From contig NW_015971553.1 of the NCBI RefSeq assembly GCF_000182565.1, forward strand, positions 1-64,000: a stretch of 64,000 nt of DNA, given 5' to 3'. Origin of the DNA: Spizellomyces punctatus DAOM BR117 (Eukaryota; Chytridiomycota; Chytridiomycetes; Spizellomycetales; Spizellomycetaceae). The translations under genes and the position numbers were made by a program. The notes under the pieces are model-generated. The model saw only the letters and a list, made by a program, of their open reading frames with translations, was not told where the DNA came from and made no database searches. This document shows positions 47,201 through 56,935 of the stretch, piece by piece (positions within the stretch are counted from its first letter, which is position 1; the number at the start of each line of letters is the position of its first letter).

Positions 47201-47804
47201 CTGTCTTTGCGTTGATCCGTGGAAACCACTCGGAAGCATCCTTACCCGCCACCGTTAAGAGCGTGAACGCCGGATCAGGATGTCTGTCAGCGTATGAGTT
47301 GACATCGTAAACGTATCCGTTCCAACTGATAAAAAGGTGATTCCTGGAGCTAATTGTATTGTGTTGGGCGACTTCGGATGGGGACATGATGTTGGCATTT
47401 GGACACAGGAATTTACTGAAGAATTGGACGAAGAAGATCATGACACCGCAAAGGAACAAGATAATGACGCAAAGGGCAACTTTTTCTCTCCATGCCATGC
47501 GGACATCGGGGCTTTTCATGCCGCCGATGGATTTCAGCAGAAAGCTCGGTATCCACCAAGTAGTCAACCAAGTGAATCGCACCCACCACCGTCGTGCGGC
47601 AGTTTGAGGGACTTTGGGCTTCTTTATTTTGGCTTTCTTGGCAGCTTTCGTGTCCTTGGCCGTTTCCTCATCACCCACTTTCTTGTCGTCTGATGGACCA
47701 TCCCCATCGGGAGAGATACTTGGTGGGAGCTCAACACCAATTTTATTGGATTTGACCACACTGGCCTGACGAGACCGTGATAAAGCGTTTTCTGACTCGT
47801 GCAT
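44298..47804 (-). CDS. CHS: Chitin synthase, division II, with cytochrome-b5-like and DEK_C domains
   Basis: A 1168-aa intronless frame from the ATG at 47804 (MHESENALSRSRQASVVKSN); an in-frame ATG at 47876 would add 24 residues. Order: basic N-terminal tail, first helices (REKVALCVIILFLCGVMIFF), a cytochrome-b5-like domain near residues 155-200 (SWNGYVYDVNSYADRHPDPA), then the catalytic GT2 core with VDADTEV near 563, CLPGCFSMYRIR, GEDRYLTTLML and QRRRW near 716. Helices follow, then a low-complexity Gly/Tyr/Ser tail, and a C-terminal DEK_C-like domain (DEDIVERIRYIIAIS). The enzyme polymerises UDP-GlcNAc into chitin at the plasma membrane. Class IV/V relatives share these domains, but there is no N-terminal myosin motor. 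Zoospore encystment needs such an enzyme. Confidence 0.92.
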   Translation of the reverse strand: MHESENALSRSRQASVVKSNKIGVELPPSISPDGDGPSDDKKVGDEETAKDTKAAKKAKIKKPKVPQTAARRWWVRFTWLTTWWIPSFLLKSIGGMKSPDVRMAWREKVALCVIILFLCGVMIFFVQFFSKFLCPNANIMSPSEVAQHNTISSRNHLFISWNGYVYDVNSYADRHPDPAFTLLTVAGKDASEWFPRINAKTGALHKSCPQPSGTPPDLPTNTTCLKTGFTTGYCHDTWKLDDSVNVYKETVTFPIYRVASLAYNRNTVYDHAKDTDAWILINGRFYDVTELLKADSWIRSLFPSDLLDYLAYYRGKDASLIANRIDPSWMKCLDNQFFVGVVDDRISAAACHASEYILYGCTGVMVFILVIKFLAALQLGSKRQPENHDRFVIMQVPCYTEGEDSLKKTINSLSLLEYDDTRKLLFIVADGIVQGAGNDRPTPDLVLDILGVDRNVQQPETKDYVAIAEGSKGHNKAKIYSGLYHIQARAIPFIVVVKCGKETETTKPGNRGKRDSQMILMKFLNKVHYRSPMTPLDLEMYHHMKNIIGVHPYLYEYILMVDADTEVVPDSLNRLVACMIHDGKIMGICGETKIANEKQSWVTMMQVYEYYISHHMAKAFESLFGSVTCLPGCFSMYRIRTPEKKIPLLISNDIIHDYEENKVDTLHKKNLLSLGEDRYLTTLMLKYFPEYRTKFTADAKCLTIVPDQMSILLSQRRRWINSTIHNLFELLFLPQLCGCMIFSMRFVVFLDLFATLIMPATTGYLVYLIYAAIEAQEPPIISLIMLGVAYGLQAIIFIIKREYQHVGWMIINILAMPVFSFWLPLYSFWHFDDFSWGNTRRIAGASGKDSHGGDGETFDPSIIPLMKWEDYEGILMQKAQEDEAAMGMSEYGASENGYSVAYGGYNSAPHSQNGRPNGRPVSAYSISNVAVGQGQGNVRRRASVRSANSQFSQGPAHYTRPSSAYGGPGGMYGSSVGPASPYEPSYAGDHRRSYIPHIEARRSLDGLQQGPMSYYEPSQYAPSYYAASSSGSEGEPRPPAPRAINNLRNSALFRSDMALDRLPGIAVDIPPSCPPSQLIIPDATQSSDQLLSKSKSAETIQDSGTWTGGFPTDEDIVERIRYIIAISDLHTLTKRKVREELGSFFGTDLSEKRQFISDYVEAIVTGRL

Positions 47805-49527
47805 TATAATGAAACCCGTTCGCAAACTGTTACAATCAAGGATCTTCTTGTGAGAAACCAAGCAACGCAAACTCATCCAACACAATATGTACTCACCAAG
47901 GACAACCAGAACGATTTACCAAAATGTGCCCAGCACTCCGTCTACAGTGAAAGCAATGTAGAACAGGCGAAAGAGAGTTGGTTGGCAACCTTTTGCTATA
48001 TTCAGATGTTCATTCTGACTAATGCTAAAAAAAATAGGCATAGAGGGGTTCATATTCAGATCTTTGAACTCATGGCTATTTTTAGAGCAGGTTATTTCTT
48101 GGTAGCTGTTCGCGTGTTCGCGTGTCGCTGAGGGACGGCTCCCGGACCGCTCAAGATATCATCCCTGGTACATACATCGATATTAGAACTATGAATGAGA
48201 AGAAAACACCATCACAGTTGGGTGAATTATTGAGCGTTGTTGGTTCCTTGCAATGGAACGATCTATTTTGCACTGTTTTTGAAGACGGCATCGAAGGAAG
48301 CCTTTGAGCACTCTCCTCATCATAACCAGCTTCATAAGTATAACCTATCATATTCCGTTCAATGAATGAACCCACAGTTTGCCAGGCACCCGAGAAGATC
48401 ATTCTCTATCGATTGACGGGGCATATAAGCTCAACTTTCATGTAGAACTTTGATCAAGGTTATGCTGGTGCTTAGCTCTTAGTGCTTCAAATCACGCTAA
48501 AACGCTCGGTGGATCTACTGTAACATGTCAGTGTAAAACGTAAGTAAGAAGCGATAAATTGGCAATAGTCGCAACCCGTTTGACAATGCACTGTCTGATC
48601 CACATGCAAGGATACCATCGAAGGGCAATGTTACGCACATTCTGGACGATCATAGTCTTACGGAATGGACGAGATCATAATCGTTTGCGCGATCATCCCA
48701 AGCATTTGCTACCTGCTTGGTATCAGAGAGTGCGGGCAAAAGGAGAGTCAGTGACTTCACAGATCCCATCACCATCATAAACCCCATGTGCATTAAAAAT
48801 TCTTTCTGCCAAAGCGATGTTTTCCCAATTCTATTGAACTTTCCTGCAGAACGATCAAAGCAGCAGTGAGATACCAGCACTGCAAGATAGTAGCTAGCCA
48901 CTGTTCTACTACAGAATCTGAATTGAGCGCAAGCTTGTTCTGCTTGCTCTTCTACTACAGAATCTGAATTGAGCGCAATCTTGTACTGCATTTTGGTTGT
49001 CACCGGGCCTATGCGATTAAAGGGGACTTTTTAGAAAACTGCAAACTGAATAACACACACAGTTTTCGTTGTGTTCAATGTTAATGCAACCTGTTGTTTT
49101 AGGTATACTATCATTGTTAATGTCATGATCTTAGTCGTATCTATAGAAAATTGGATTTCCAATTACTCAATCCGCTATGCCTCCTCATCTATCTACATAG
49201 CCGTCAATATTGCTGTCATTGCAATGAAGCGCAACCTCCCTCATCAATGGCTTCGGCACAGAGAAGCAAGCCGAGTTACTAACAATTTGCCTGAATTGGG
49301 CAATCCGTCAAGTTCTGCATACAACGAAATCAGCCTCTCAACAGAAGATTGCAAATAACGCAAGATCAGCGATGACATTGACAGGTCTGTTTTAAAAAAA
49401 AAAAACGATGTAAAAACTATACAAGGGAGAATCAGAAACTTCTAAGGTCCTACAACGCCCAGATCCCCTTTACAAACAAAATCCCCAAAAATGGTCCGTA
49501 TTACAGGAATTACACATATACTTTAAA
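47805..49527. other. Intergenic upstream of chitin synthase; contains a short tandem duplication
   Basis: About 1.7 kb with no supported gene. Open frames on both strands are short and lack domain similarity. It holds the chitin synthase promoter and the 3' UTR of the CHRD gene. A 29-base direct repeat is annotated separately. An A-run near 49395 probably marks a 3' end. Confidence 0.35.
48904..48978. repeat. Two 29-base direct repeat copies, period 46
   Basis: The same 29-base segment, starting TTCTACTACAGAATCTG, occurs at 48904-48932 and 48950-48978, with 17 unrelated bases between. Only two copies are present, so this is a local duplication, not a CRISPR or satellite array. Confidence 0.7.
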
Positions 49528-50511
49528 CTAGTATCCGTACCCAGAAGCGAAGATGGCCCTGTTGCAGATACCATCGTCAACGAAACGAGCCACTTCAACC
49601 CCGCGCGGTCCCTCACAAGACCTGCTGGCGCACAGCAGGTTTCCGCGAACAGCACCGTCAGGGTGAGCAGCATTGTGAAGGTTAACGTAGAGCAGACCCT
49701 GGGCAAGCCACTTGTGTTGATCGTCGTTCAACACAATCTTTTGGGGGTTACGAACAGGGTTTTCTTGCGTTGAAAATTTTGGTTGAGGGAAAAGATCAAA
49801 CAGGACGGACGCATTCTTGTTGGGAGGTGCGGGGCCGTGGATGTGGATCTTTGTCAGAGGGGCAATGTTGAAGTGGGTCGCGGCAAACTTGATCTCCTTG
49901 GTATGCCTGTCCAAAAGGACCAATCCATGACCAAAGCCGGCTTCACCCTTGACTACAAAAGGGACTTCCTTTTCGCCGCACATGACAGCCTTGTAAACAT
50001 CGTACTTGCCCTCATCGTAGTACTCGTTGTATTCGTGGTACTCTTCTTCGCGGTACTCTTCTTCGTGGTGGGGAGGCTCCTGGTAGGTAGCACCCGCGTA
50101 AGGGCGGGCAGCATAGTAGCCTTTACGGGGTGAGTCTCCGTAACCATTGCTGATAAAACTCTTGTGCTTTGACTCTCCATAACCGTTGTGGTACGATTCG
50201 TGGCCATTGTTGTAGTGGGATCCGTACTGGCCCTCCTCGGAAATCAAGCACCACTGGCCATTCTCGTAGCCCCAACCGCGGCCCTCGTTATCGTAGGTTG
50301 GCTTGTGAACGTAGCCGTGGCAGTAGCGGTCGTAGTTGTCTTGGTGGTAAGAGACTTTGTTGTAATCGTCTTTGTAGTATTCATTGTCGTATTTGCTGTC
50401 TTCGTAATAGTCGTTGTGACCCCCATGGTTGTAATAGCTGGGCGCAGCAATAGCAGCCGATGCCAAAAGAACAGCGCCAGCAATCGAAGCGAGGAATGTT
50501 TTTGGTGCCAT
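49528..50511 (-). CDS. Secreted Tyr-rich protein with CBM10/dockerin-like motif and CHRD domain
   Basis: A single-exon 327-aa protein with a clear signal peptide (MAPKTFLASIAGAVLLASAA). Residues about 20-60 and 95-170 are extremely rich in Tyr, Asp, Asn, Gly and His (for example YEDSKYDNEYYKDDYNKVSY). Between them lies RYCHGYVHKPTYDNEGRGWG, followed by YENGQWCLI, which resembles the WGxENGxWCxI core of CBM10/fungal dockerin modules. The C-terminal half is a CHRD domain: CGEKEVPFVVKGEAGFGHGL, TKIHIHGPAPPNKNASVLFD and GLLYVNLHNAAHPDGAVRGN. CHRD domains occur in chordin and in secreted microbial proteins. Likely a wall- or matrix-associated adhesin-like protein; the role is inferred. Confidence 0.8.
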   Translation of the reverse strand: MAPKTFLASIAGAVLLASAAIAAPSYYNHGGHNDYYEDSKYDNEYYKDDYNKVSYHQDNYDRYCHGYVHKPTYDNEGRGWGYENGQWCLISEEGQYGSHYNNGHESYHNGYGESKHKSFISNGYGDSPRKGYYAARPYAGATYQEPPHHEEEYREEEYHEYNEYYDEGKYDVYKAVMCGEKEVPFVVKGEAGFGHGLVLLDRHTKEIKFAATHFNIAPLTKIHIHGPAPPNKNASVLFDLFPQPKFSTQENPVRNPQKIVLNDDQHKWLAQGLLYVNLHNAAHPDGAVRGNLLCASRSCEGPRGVEVARFVDDGICNRAIFASGYGY

Positions 50512-50656
50512 TTCTAAAACGATGTGATGTGTTTATTGGTAAATGATCAAAGGCGATGGAGGAAGGCTGGTAAGGGGCCTTTGCTTTTGTAGTTGCACTG
50601 GTAGTGGTGGTGATGTGTGTTCTGATGTGTTCAAGCAAGCCCAAGGTAACCTGCCC

Positions 50657-50666
50657 TTTTATAAAA
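50657..50666 (-). promoter_or_regulatory. TATA box candidate of the CHRD-domain gene
   Basis: TTTTATAAAA, a near-palindrome, lies about 145 bases upstream of the ATG at 50511. Distance suits a secreted-protein gene with a moderate 5' UTR. Confidence 0.4.
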
Positions 50667-50898
50667 TAGATATGGCACCGCCGCTGGTCGTCGGCTTTTG
50701 GACCTAAAGAAAAGCACAGGAGAGCTGGCTGAAAATCCGGCTGAGGAATGCATTTTGGGAATCCGCCCCCTCTCCGTTGATGGTAACACTAGGCAAAAAG
50801 GCCCACACGAGGAAGGAATTCAACACAAGTTTGTCCGGTTGGCTTATCGGACAAAACTAACAAAGTGTGCATTTTTGGGCTGAAGATCACTGAGGCTT

Positions 50899-50926
50899 AG
50901 CAACGCGTCGCTTTTTTGGCGTTGCT
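50899..50926. repeat. Inverted repeat with 8-bp arms
   Basis: AGCAACGC at 50899-50906 and its complement GCGTTGCT at 50919-50926, with a 12-base T-rich loop. It lies in the long intergenic region; no role is evident. Confidence 0.4.
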
Positions 50927-52787
50927 TTTGGGGGCCTTTTTTCAGGGCTTCAGCCCAACTTGACCGTTTTTGCTGTGAGCGATTGACGAGTTCCGCAGCA
51001 ACAAAAAAGTTTTATTTTCCAAGCAGGTGTTTGGTTTCGCTTTGCGCAGGGTACAAATGTGGCTAGAGACCAGACATCAGCAGCTGTCTAATGACTTGCA
51101 AGCTGTGCTCAAAGGGACTACCCATGCATGATGGACCAGTCTGATCGAATTGCGCACGTAGTTTAGACAGCCCATTGCTCTTAAGGCTTTCCAGGGATTT
51201 GCCCATCATATCAAAACGAACGCATGTGGTTCATCGGTCCGTGCGCATATGAATGGCTCCCTTGAAAACTCATACCTGCTCGGTTACCAGCGGTTCCCGA
51301 CACTGTCATGTGCACCTTATCCCGCCTTGGTTTTTAAAGCAGGTCTTTGTCCAATCCCTAATGATGGTGCTGTCATTCATGAAGGATTGCTTGCAATCTG
51401 GTCGCCACTTGTTTTTTTTTCCTACAGCCTACAGGACTCGACCGTGAACAACACGCAAAACAAGAAAAAAAAGGAACACCTTTTTGGTCTAACGTGCGCC
51501 ATCAATGATTATAAATGGATACGGTGCGGTGTTAAATGATGGATTATCAAATTATGGAAATTCCTGGCCAAACGCGTAGGGGAAGAAGGTCTCACCTTTT
51601 TTACCACTTGTTGGAACACCCCCATTCTGTTCTGGCCATTTGGTGTCAGACTTGATCTTTTGGGACAGTCTTTTTATTTTTTATTTTGACGTTCGACTAT
51701 TTACATACAAGAACATTGTGAGTTGTTGTTCTGGGAGCGAGCGTCTGTAGATCTGTCTAACCTAGGGCTTCATTTACTCAAGTACCTCTGGTCTTTATTT
51801 TTTTTTTTTCGGCACACTTTTTCCCGAGTGGTTTCTGTCTTTGAAACTCTGCACCAATTTAGGGTGAGTAGCAAAGAAACACCAAAGAACAAGCTGGGAT
51901 TGAGGGGAGAGATGGACTCTGGAGAGGAGAGACATTTGGACACTGCTTGCGACGGACGTGTGTGGCATTGTGGAACGGCCGTTCTTTGACGTTGGAGTTA
52001 ACGAAGCAAGGTGCTTGGGCCCTCTTATCGGTCAAACGTCGCAAGCGGGAGGACAATTGTCTGCGACAAATGTTGCGTTCCACTAGTTGGCGGAATTAGC
52101 TTTTTGCCAGAGGCCGGCATAGGGGCCCTAGGAGCCTTAGGGAGGCTTGGGAATTCGTGCATGTGCAGAATGAACGTGCCTAGTGACTGAAAATCCCTCC
52201 ATTTGGTACCCCTTATAGGTTTTATCCCAGCAGCCTTGCAAACCTCCCTTATCCACTGAAGGCTCCTTTCGGTATGTGTGCAGTTTCGGTCGTCTGTGTT
52301 GCCCCACCCGTACTCATAGAGTATGCTAGATCTTTTGTCGTCGAATACTGCTTAACTATACGTGAGGCGAACGCTACGAGTTGTCATAAATCGCAGAATT
52401 GGTCTACATTTAAATAATCGATGGTAAGCGCCGGTGTTGGTTTTCGTTCAAAATGGTCGGAGATTGATTTTGTCTGTGCAATTGCAGGCTAGGGATCACC
52501 CTCTGCTGAAATTGATCTCTTCTTTTGAAACGCGACAGCCTTTGCACCTGGAAGTCCCGCCGTTCTTGAAGCGGTTGTTGGATTGTATGTATATCGTCCG
52601 ATGAACGTCCCTCTCACAGTCCTTGCTAAATTGTGAAAACCATTAGATGGTCAAAAGACCGGCGTCCGGAAACCAATCCTGTGATTGCTGAAACCTGCAG
52701 ATCAAAGTATTCTCCTTCCCTCTCTGTTTTGCCGTCGGCAGACGACCGCCCCTTCCGTTGCTTGATTCGGCAAAATCATCTTTTATC

Positions 52788-55632
52788 ATGTCTGGAAGCG
52801 AATATCGTATAAGCGGAGGGAGCCAGCAGTCTGACGAAGAGGATGAAGACAACCGCGTTATTGAAGTACGTGTTCCAATGACAAGGCGTACGTGTCATAC
52901 ATCAATTCGCTGTACTAAACATGTCCATCTTTGCAGACGGATCCAACAGGACGATTCGAGCGCTATGCCGAGTGTCTCGGCAAAGGGGCATATAAAGAGG
53001 TGTTCAAGGCGTTTGACACCGAAGAGGGCGTCGAAGTTGCGTGGAATCAACTGCGCATTGACCACCTACTGAAGCGTGAAGCCCAACGAATTCTCTCTGA
53101 GATCCAAATTCTAGAATCTTTGCGAAATGATAGTATCATTGTAAGTTGCCGCGCGCCAAATATGCATTCCACATATGGATTCCATTATATGCTCACGGAT
53201 CACTTGTAGAATATGTATCACAGTTGGATTGCCAAAGGCAAAGATGGAAAAGATAAAGTGTATTTTATCACCGAGCTCATGACCTCGGGAACCTTGAAGA
53301 GCTATATCCGCAAGACGAAAGGAGCTGTTAAGCCAAAGGTCTTGAAAAGCTGGTGCCGCCAGATTTTATCGGGTTTGCATTATCTGCATACAAGAGATCC
53401 TCCGATTATTCACAGGTTAGTTTTTGATATACTCTCTCTGATGTTTGTGCACGTTCTGATGGTTGCGGTGTATCCAGAGACTTGAAGTGCGAAAACGTAT
53501 TCATCAATGGAAACAATGGACAAGCGAAAATTGGCGATCTAGGACTCGCTGTTGTGAAACACCGAGACCATGTCTCATCAGTCCTTGGGTGAGTCCATAC
53601 TGCTTGGGCCTTTTAAAATGAACTAGGATACTCATAAAACTGGATTAGTACCCCGGAATTCATGGCTCCTGAACTGTACGACGAGAAGTACGATGAGAAA
53701 GTGGATATTTACGCATTTGGCATGGTATGTTGCAGTGTGCGTGACATTTGGTGGTTGCAGGTTGGCAACATATGAAGCTCACACATTTTTACCTAGATGA
53801 TGCTTGAAATTATTACCAAAGAGTACCCATACAGCGAATGTACGAACCAAGCGCAAATCTACAAAAAAGTCTCTTCAGGGATCAAACCACGAGCTCTACA
53901 AAAGATCGAAGACGATGAAACGAGAAGATTTGTCGAACTTTGCATCGCCTTTAACCCTTACCAGCGACCCACTGCCGAAGAACTGTTACGGCACCCTTTC
54001 TTGATACCCACCCAAGGGTCGATGGTGTCTGTCAATAGCTTGGAAGGATCAACGGAGATGGTCAAGGAGCCACGTGGCGCAAAGCACGAACACCATGGAT
54101 CTGTGACGTCCGCGTCGTCGTTTGAATCACCGGTCAATGGGGACAGTGGTAGCTCCGCCTGGCATTCCGATCGACAGCCAGCTACGCAACCGGCACTGAC
54201 GAATGCAGTGCCAGTTATGGTGGATGCGGAGAACCATACTTTTGAAATCCTTAAACGTGGGCATCCTGCAAACTTGCCACCCCACGGATCGGGCACGGTG
54301 TGTTCAGTGGAGGTTGTCGAGCGGCTTAATGATGAGGAGGTGCAAGTCAAAATGATCTATACCATGTCAGGACGACCCAGTCAAGAGATCAAGTTTCCGT
54401 TCAGCATTGCAGCAGACACTTCCAGAGACGTCGTGGGTGAGATGGTGCGAGAAGGGATTATTGATACTGGAGATGAACCCGTTGCTGTGGAGCGGCTGGA
54501 GAGTGCTGTGCGGGCAGTTATCAGCGGCGAGGCGTCATCTTCCGAGGGTGGGTCAGTTGAACTGAGACGGGTGACTAATGGACGACGGGGTGAGAGTTAT
54601 GAGCGTGGGGTGTCAGCAGAGCGGTATGGTTCCCTTTATCCCTCTGCACATTCTTCTCCGCCATTGTCTCCAGCGACATTCCCGCGGTATCGGCACGCAA
54701 GTGAGCCTGAAGCCCCTGTCTCCACGCTAGTGAGGCACAATACCATGCCAAGGTCTGTGTCAAATGCCTCCATTGGGCATGCCAATACGCGATTGGCGCA
54801 GGTTTATTCTGTTAGTCCGGGCTCGAGCCCGGTCCCGAGTCCCATCACAACGTCCCCGACGATGCGAAAAGCCGACACGTCCGATGTGCGCATGGGACAT
54901 GGCCATTCACTCTCGATTGAGAGTGTTGCCAGCGGAGCTGAGAGTTTGAGCACGAGTTCTTCCTCGCGGCCCGTTACGCCACTTGGAGGCGAGTGGTTTA
55001 CGGAACGTCCTAGTGGAGAGGACGGAATCAAGGATGCTGTTGCCGTACAAGTCATCGATGGTGACATGTCCGCCCTCCCAGCTGTGCACGACTGGCCTCT
55101 TGAAGGCGGAGCACTTTTGCCACCGCATGTCGTGATACCCCACTCCACCACCGCCGTCATCCCCGCACCCCTCACGTCCTCTCACCCACCCATCCGCGTC
55201 GACACAGCCGTCCACAAAAAACTCGCGGAACTCCAAGAACTCAATCTCCGAGGCTTTGGCAACCTTGCCTCGCATGCTAAACCCTCATCAGCCCTCGTCT
55301 CTTCCTTCCCTACTCTTCCCCCCTCATCTGTCGTGGGCGGTTTCATGAGTCTTGGCCAGATGGCCGGCGGTCAACCCCGCAGCGCACCGATTGGAGGACA
55401 CCGACCCCCCATTTCGTTTGGGAGTCAACCAAGCGGGTTCACATCTGGGTTCTATTCCACTGCACCAACGACAGATCGTCCACCACAAAAGTTTGTACCG
55501 TCTTCTTCTCAACCACCCGCGAACGGGAATGGGACGGGAAGACCGCGTGGACTTGAAGAATGGACGCGTGGAGAAACGAATGGGGCGGTGCAGGCGCCGT
55601 CTAGAGATGATGGGGTGAATTTGATGGATTGA
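52788..55632 (+). CDS. WNK: WNK-type protein kinase (with no Lys in the usual position)
   Basis: Six exons, 52788-52865, 52937-53140, 53210-53415, 53478-53588, 53649-53724 and 53797-55632, encode 836 aa. The P-loop is GKGAYKEVF with Lys46 in it, and the usual VAIK lysine is replaced in VEVAWNQL (Asn63), the defining WNK feature. Other motifs are [17 protein letters not shown] and [12 protein letters not shown]. An acidic N-terminal stretch precedes the domain. After the kinase, near residues 395-450, there is an OSR1/PF2-like segment ([20 protein letters not shown]) as in animal WNKs, then a Ser/Pro-rich tail with a PLSPATFPR-type region and a low-complexity end. Animal and plant WNKs control ion transport and osmotic response. 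Fungi with this kinase are few to my knowledge, so the presence is notable. Confidence 0.9.
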
Positions 55633-56248
55633 TGAATACTATGGGGTTTTTGTTGAAGCCCCTTGTCTTTTGTGTGTGTGTGATTGCATTTCCTTTTTTT
55701 TTATTTGTTGTGCTCGTTTTTTTTGCATAGACTATTTTCTTTGTTTTGTGTGGATAGTATTTTTTTGGGGGGGTTTTGGGTGGAGTTTTGACTTTTGCTT
55801 CTTCAAGAGTTGCTTTTTGGTGGTTTGGTGGTGGGAATGTGGGGGATGGGAGTTTTTCTTTGCAATTTGATGATACCAGTGTTTTTTTGTGATGATTGTT
55901 GTGATGTTGTTGGCAGGCCCTCCCTATTTTTTTTGGTTTGGTTTGTGCGTTTTTACAAGTAAATTAAGATGTTTTTTTTTTGTTTTGAAGGGATATGTAC
56001 TTTTGATGATGCTTTGCTCACTCGCAGCTGACGGCCCTTTAGCAACAACTGTTGAATTGGCACAAAAAACACATTGCGAGAGAAAAGACATTGTATATTT
56101 CTCAAAGACGCAAGCTCTCAAGACCATTATACACACATCCTGCTTTGTACAAAAAAAATACACCCAACCACCACCGCTGTACACACCCACACACACACTC
56201 TCCAAAAACTCGTCAAATGGTATATCCCAAAACGATATATATACAAAA
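55633..56248. other. Convergent 3' region of the WNK and polyQ genes
   Basis: About 600 bases, strongly T/G-rich on the plus strand (many T-runs and TTTGTGTG). No gene supported. Confidence 0.4.
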
Positions 56249-56437
56249 TCAAGTATCCACCCTACGAACCCACTCCAACATCCTCTTGCGCCTCACAAGG
56301 ACATCCCGTCGTTGCGATTTCTTGAAATGTTGTTTCGGCTTTCCAAGGGATTTCGAAAGGGTTTGGACGGTTTGTGTTAGGGATTTTAGGAGGGCTTTTC
56401 GTTGGGATTTTAGGTGGGTTTGGGGGGATGATGGTTC

Positions 56438-56469
<32 letters not shown>

Positions 56470-56935
56470 CTTGTTGAGGTTTAGATGGGGAGGTTAGGGT
56501 TGTTGTTGAGCGTGTGAGGGATGGAGTGTCGGAAGAACGAGTGTCAGAGAGAACAAGAGGAGTTGGAGGAGTGAGAAGAGTGTCGGAGGGAGTGTCGATG
56601 GTTTGAGGGGAAACTCCACCCTCGGCGGGCGCAACACTCGACTCGACAGATTCCTTTTTATGGCGAGTTCCGAACCGGTTTTTGACGAGGGTGCGGATGA
56701 GGGGTGTTGGTTTTGTGCGTTTTGTGGTGCGGAATTTTAGTTCTGTTTGGCGTTTTCGTTTTTGCGTCGTTTGTTGTGTTTGTGGTGGTGGTGGTGGTTG
56801 AGTGGACGGCGAGCATGATGGTGTTGTTGTTGTTGTTGATGTTGTTGGTGTGGAAGGTGATGGTTCGAAAAAGAGGTTATGGGGTATCATTGCATGTGTT
56901 GACGAAGGAGGAGGGGATGCGTGTCGAAGGAGCAT
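56249..56935 (-). CDS. Basic Thr/Ser/Pro-rich protein with polyglutamine
   Basis: A 228-aa frame from the ATG at 56935 (MLLRHASPPPSSTHAMIPHN); another ATG at 56890 is possible. Regions: a Thr/Pro-rich N-terminal third (PSPSTPTTSTTTTTPSC), a basic segment TTQKRKRQTELKFRTTKRTK that resembles a nuclear localisation signal, a short polyQ run encoded at 56434-56469, and a basic C-terminal end (PKQHFKKSQRRDVLVRRKRM). No domain is recognised. It may be a transcription-related or RNA-related nuclear protein, which is inference from composition only. Convergent with the WNK gene. A plus-strand frame across it encodes Val/Leu/Phe repeats and is a shadow. Confidence 0.45.
56434..56469. repeat. Trinucleotide (GTT/AAC) tract coding polyQ on minus strand
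   Basis: Repeated GTT on the plus strand, read as CAA glutamine codons in the polyQ gene. A pure microsatellite likely to vary in length between strains. Confidence 0.7.

Larger units (their letters stand above)
50512..52787. other. Long intergenic region between CHRD gene (-) and WNK kinase gene (+)
   Basis: About 2.3 kb, the longest gene-free stretch among ordinary genes here. It is divergent promoter DNA for two genes. I see a TATA candidate for the CHRD gene, an 8-bp hairpin, T-runs near 51410 and 51800, and no coding pattern. A long 5' UTR or 5' UTR exon of the kinase gene may lie within it. Confidence 0.4.
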
